Part shown: positions 61,852 through 64,000 of the stretch, in pieces
Position numbering within the stretch: the stretch's first letter is position 1
Layout: every line of letters begins with the position of its first letter
Translations under genes and position numbers: made by a program
Notes under the pieces: model-generated
Databases searched by the model: none
Told to the model about the DNA's origin: nothing
Seen by the model: the letters and a program-made list of their open reading frames with translations, nothing else
DNA from: Saprospiraceae bacterium
GTDB taxonomy: Bacteria > Bacteroidota > Bacteroidia > Chitinophagales > Saprospiraceae
DNA: 64,000 bases
Direction of reading: 5' to 3'
Assembly (NCBI GenBank): GCA_041392805.1
Contig: JAWKLJ010000001.1
Span: 1,674,001 to 1,738,000 of the forward strand

Positions 61852-64000
61852 TTATTCATATCGCAATGCCTTCACCGGATTCAACAAAGCGGCCCTAACT
61901 GCTTGTACGCTAACGGCTGCCCAGGCAATAAGAAGCGCCGCAATGCCTACCATGATAAATAACAATAAACTGATGGACGTGCGATAGGCAAAATCGGCCA
62001 GCCAACTTTGCATAAAGTAGTAAGCGATAGGGGCGCCAATCAGGTTGGCAATTAATACCATCCAGGTAAAGGGACGATTGAGCATGAGGATGATATCCAG
62101 GAAGGAAGCCCCAAGGACTTTCCGAATCCCGACTTCCTTGGTTCGGCGAGCCAGGATAAGGGTGGCCATGCCAAATAAGCCCATACAGGCAATGATAATG
62201 GCTAACAGGGTAGCCAGGCTCAACACTTGCCCCAGGCGCATTTCGGAACGGTATAGGTTATCCAGGTTGTCGTCGACAAAAGCAAAATCGAAGGGTTGCT
62301 CGGGGGCTACTTTTTCCCAGGCAGCTTGAATGTTATTGACCGTATTAGGTAAATCCGATCCCTTAAGTTTGATACTTATTTTGGTTAGTGGATAGTCTCC
62401 ATAATTGGCATCGCTGGTCACGTTATTGATGGCAATAGGGTCCATATTAATGAGCAGTGGTTCAACTTCATTATGGAGGGAACTGTAGTTGAAATCCTGA
62501 GTGATACCTATCAAGTGAAATTCCTCAAATGGAGGAGGCATTTGTTCCTCTGCTTCTTTTATCCCATACTGATTGGCCATGGTTCGATTAATAATGATGG
62601 CAGTTCGGGCATCAGCGCCGACTTCCTTCGAAAAATTGCGGCCACTTTCCAATTGGATATCCATCATTTCAAGGAAATCATAGTCGGCTGTTAGTTTATA
62701 AAATTGCCTGAATTTTTGCGTCTGGGCATCGGTATAACCCAATTGCATCCAGCCAGGCACACCGAGGGCATGTGAGGAAGTTGCTAGGCCAATAACATTA
62801 GCGTTGGCTTCCAGTTCTTTTTTAAGTAATTCCGCCTTTTGTATCCCTTCCATGTAGAGGGCCGAGAATTTCTGATCCACGGTAGGCGTACCATTATAGG
62901 CAAAGGTCAGCATTTGTTCCTTATCAAATCCAAGGTTGCTATTTTGAATAAAAGCCAGCTGTTTTTGCATGATGAGGGTACTCGCAATCAAGATTACAGA
63001 GAGCACAAACTGGAAACTGATGAGGCCTCTCAAAATAAAGTTTTTACGGGATCCCAAACTAGAGACGGCATCTTGAAATGCCAATTTTGGTGCATAGCCC
63101 GAGGTGACCAGCGCAGGGTAAACACCAGCAAGAAAGCCCAACACCAAAGCAAAAGTCATTAACCCGAATATCGAGCCCAGGGTGTAGTGGATCGCCAGCG
63201 TTTTTCCTGATAAATCATTGAAATAGGGCATTAGGATCACCGCTAATAATAAGCCCAAAACAACGGACACCAGTGAAACCACCATTGCCTCGCTCCAAAA
63301 TTGTTGCATCAATTGTCCGCGTTTGGCGCCACTAACCTTTCGCACCCCTACTTCTTTGGCCCGCCCCACCGACCGGCCAATGGCCAAGGTCACAAAATTG
63401 ATGCCTGCTAAAATCAGTATCAACAAGGCGACACCTCCTAAAATATAAGGATACCGACCATCACTTACCGGTACGATACCTGCTGGGATATCATTATTTA
63501 AGTGGATGTCTTCTAGCAATTGAAATCCTACTTCATACTCCCCAGGCTTGTATATTTCTGCTACCAAGCCATCCACGTGGCTTTTCACTTTTTGTTCCAG
63601 GGCATTAATGCTTTGTCCCTCCTGAAGCAGCACATAAGTCTCGGGGTAAACATTGGTCCAACTGTTTCGCGCGCGTTCGGAAACCAGGGTTTTTACATTA
63701 TCAAAAGGGAGAATAATATCAAATTGAATACTGGAATACGTAGGAGGCGACTTGGCGATGGCTCCTACCTGAAACTGCTGCCATTCGCCGCCGACTTCAA
63801 TGGACAAAGGCTTGCCGATCGCCCGCTCTTCGCCAAAGTATTTCTGGGCCATAGCTGGGGTGATAATGGCTTGCTTCAAAGATTGAAAAGCCTGTACCGC
63901 ATCTCCCTCCTGCATGGGAAAATCAAAGGCCTTGAAGAAATCCGTATTGGCCAAATGGACCACTTCTTGCCCGGTCAGTTCTCCCTGTCTGACGCTATAA
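61852..64000 (-). CDS. MacB/FtsX-type ABC transporter permease (5' end beyond window)
   Basis: The reading frame remains open through the right edge; the GTG at 63963 is internal, because upstream in-frame codons encode RQGELTGQEVVHLANTDFF, which is typical of core domain 1. Visible are AIITPAMAQKYFG, the first FtsX signature RAKEVGVRKVSGA, core domain 2 with SGRNFSKEVGADA, then AIIINRTMANQY, and ITQDFNYSSLHN (divergent from VVKDFH). The second signature is RTKEVGIRKVLGA, and the protein ends NPVKALRYE. About 90 N-terminal residues are missing. Its promoter is outside the window. Confidence 0.93.
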   Translation of the reverse strand, partial: YSVRQGELTGQEVVHLANTDFFKAFDFPMQEGDAVQAFQSLKQAIITPAMAQKYFGEERAIGKPLSIEVGGEWQQFQVGAIAKSPPTYSSIQFDIILPFDNVKTLVSERARNSWTNVYPETYVLLQEGQSINALEQKVKSHVDGLVAEIYKPGEYEVGFQLLEDIHLNNDIPAGIVPVSDGRYPYILGGVALLILILAGINFVTLAIGRSVGRAKEVGVRKVSGAKRGQLMQQFWSEAMVVSLVSVVLGLLLAVILMPYFNDLSGKTLAIHYTLGSIFGLMTFALVLGFLAGVYPALVTSGYAPKLAFQDAVSSLGSRKNFILRGLISFQFVLSVILIASTLIMQKQLAFIQNSNLGFDKEQMLTFAYNGTPTVDQKFSALYMEGIQKAELLKKELEANANVIGLATSSHALGVPGWMQLGYTDAQTQKFRQFYKLTADYDFLEMMDIQLESGRNFSKEVGADARTAIIINRTMANQYGIKEAEEQMPPPFEEFHLIGITQDFNYSSLHNEVEPLLINMDPIAINNVTSDANYGDYPLTKISIKLKGSDLPNTVNNIQAAWEKVAPEQPFDFAFVDDNLDNLYRSEMRLGQVLSLATLLAIIIACMGLFGMATLILARRTKEVGIRKVLGASFLDIILMLNRPFTWMVLIANLIGAPIAYYFMQSWLADFAYRTSISLLLFIMVGIAALLIAWAAVSVQAVRAALLNPVKALRYE

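Overview
The window looks like a chromosomal segment of a Bacteroidota bacterium, probably of the Saprospiria type. That placement is inferred from about 800-residue MacB/FtsX-type permeases carrying the VVKDFH motif, a DUF2807 (GIN) protein, a SusD/RagB remnant, a TlpA-like lipoprotein, a DUF5690 transporter and few Shine-Dalgarno sites. No rRNA, tRNA or CRISPR array was seen.

Most of the window (1-40.7 kb, 58.0-60.5 kb and 61.9-64.0 kb) is an expanded family of ABC exporter permeases. There are 12 intact full-length genes, one frameshifted gene (33450-35877), one 3' remnant (27814-27951) and two genes cut by the window edges. They are served by only two ATPase genes (9032-9742, 28226-28915) and one membrane-fusion protein (29773-31023). 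The central operon reads leftward from 31 kb: membrane-fusion protein, GIN-domain protein, ATPase, permease remnant, five permeases. Divergent from it is a pair encoding a DUF3052 protein and an NtrC-type sigma-54 activator (31303-33130).

The main discovery is regulatory. A near-perfect sigma-54 promoter (31143-31158) precedes the central operon, with two TGTTC-N6-GAACA palindromes 21 bp apart starting 66 bp upstream. The same layout, with identical spacing, precedes the second ATPase-permease operon (9769-9784 and 9850-9886). A weaker version, with the site pair one helical turn closer, precedes the third permease operon (40764-40779 and 40834-40870). The activator at 31745-33130 is the obvious candidate to bind these sites, so scattered permease operons appear to form one regulon.

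The middle section (41-57.7 kb) holds other functions: a WYL-domain regulator divergent from an RtcB RNA ligase gene and an unrecognised 220-residue protein; a TlpA-like thioredoxin lipoprotein; a YncE-like propeller/phosphoesterase lipoprotein overlapping a TonB-dependent receptor gene, followed by a SusD C-terminal remnant; and a tight five-gene operon (51554-57700) of phosphodiesterase, class III aminotransferase-fold PLP enzyme, FAD-dependent oxidoreductase, phosphonatase-like HAD hydrolase and DUF5690 transporter. This last operon is best read as an aminoethylphosphonate-type catabolic route. An Rpn-family nuclease gene (60622-61647) sits between two permease genes.

The intergenic DNA is rich in repeats: a 204-bp tandem array, G-rich minisatellite-like repeats, MITE-like inverted-repeat elements, long purine/pyrimidine hairpins and an IS110-family transposase remnant. 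All assignments come from reading the sequence and from family knowledge; no database search was run.
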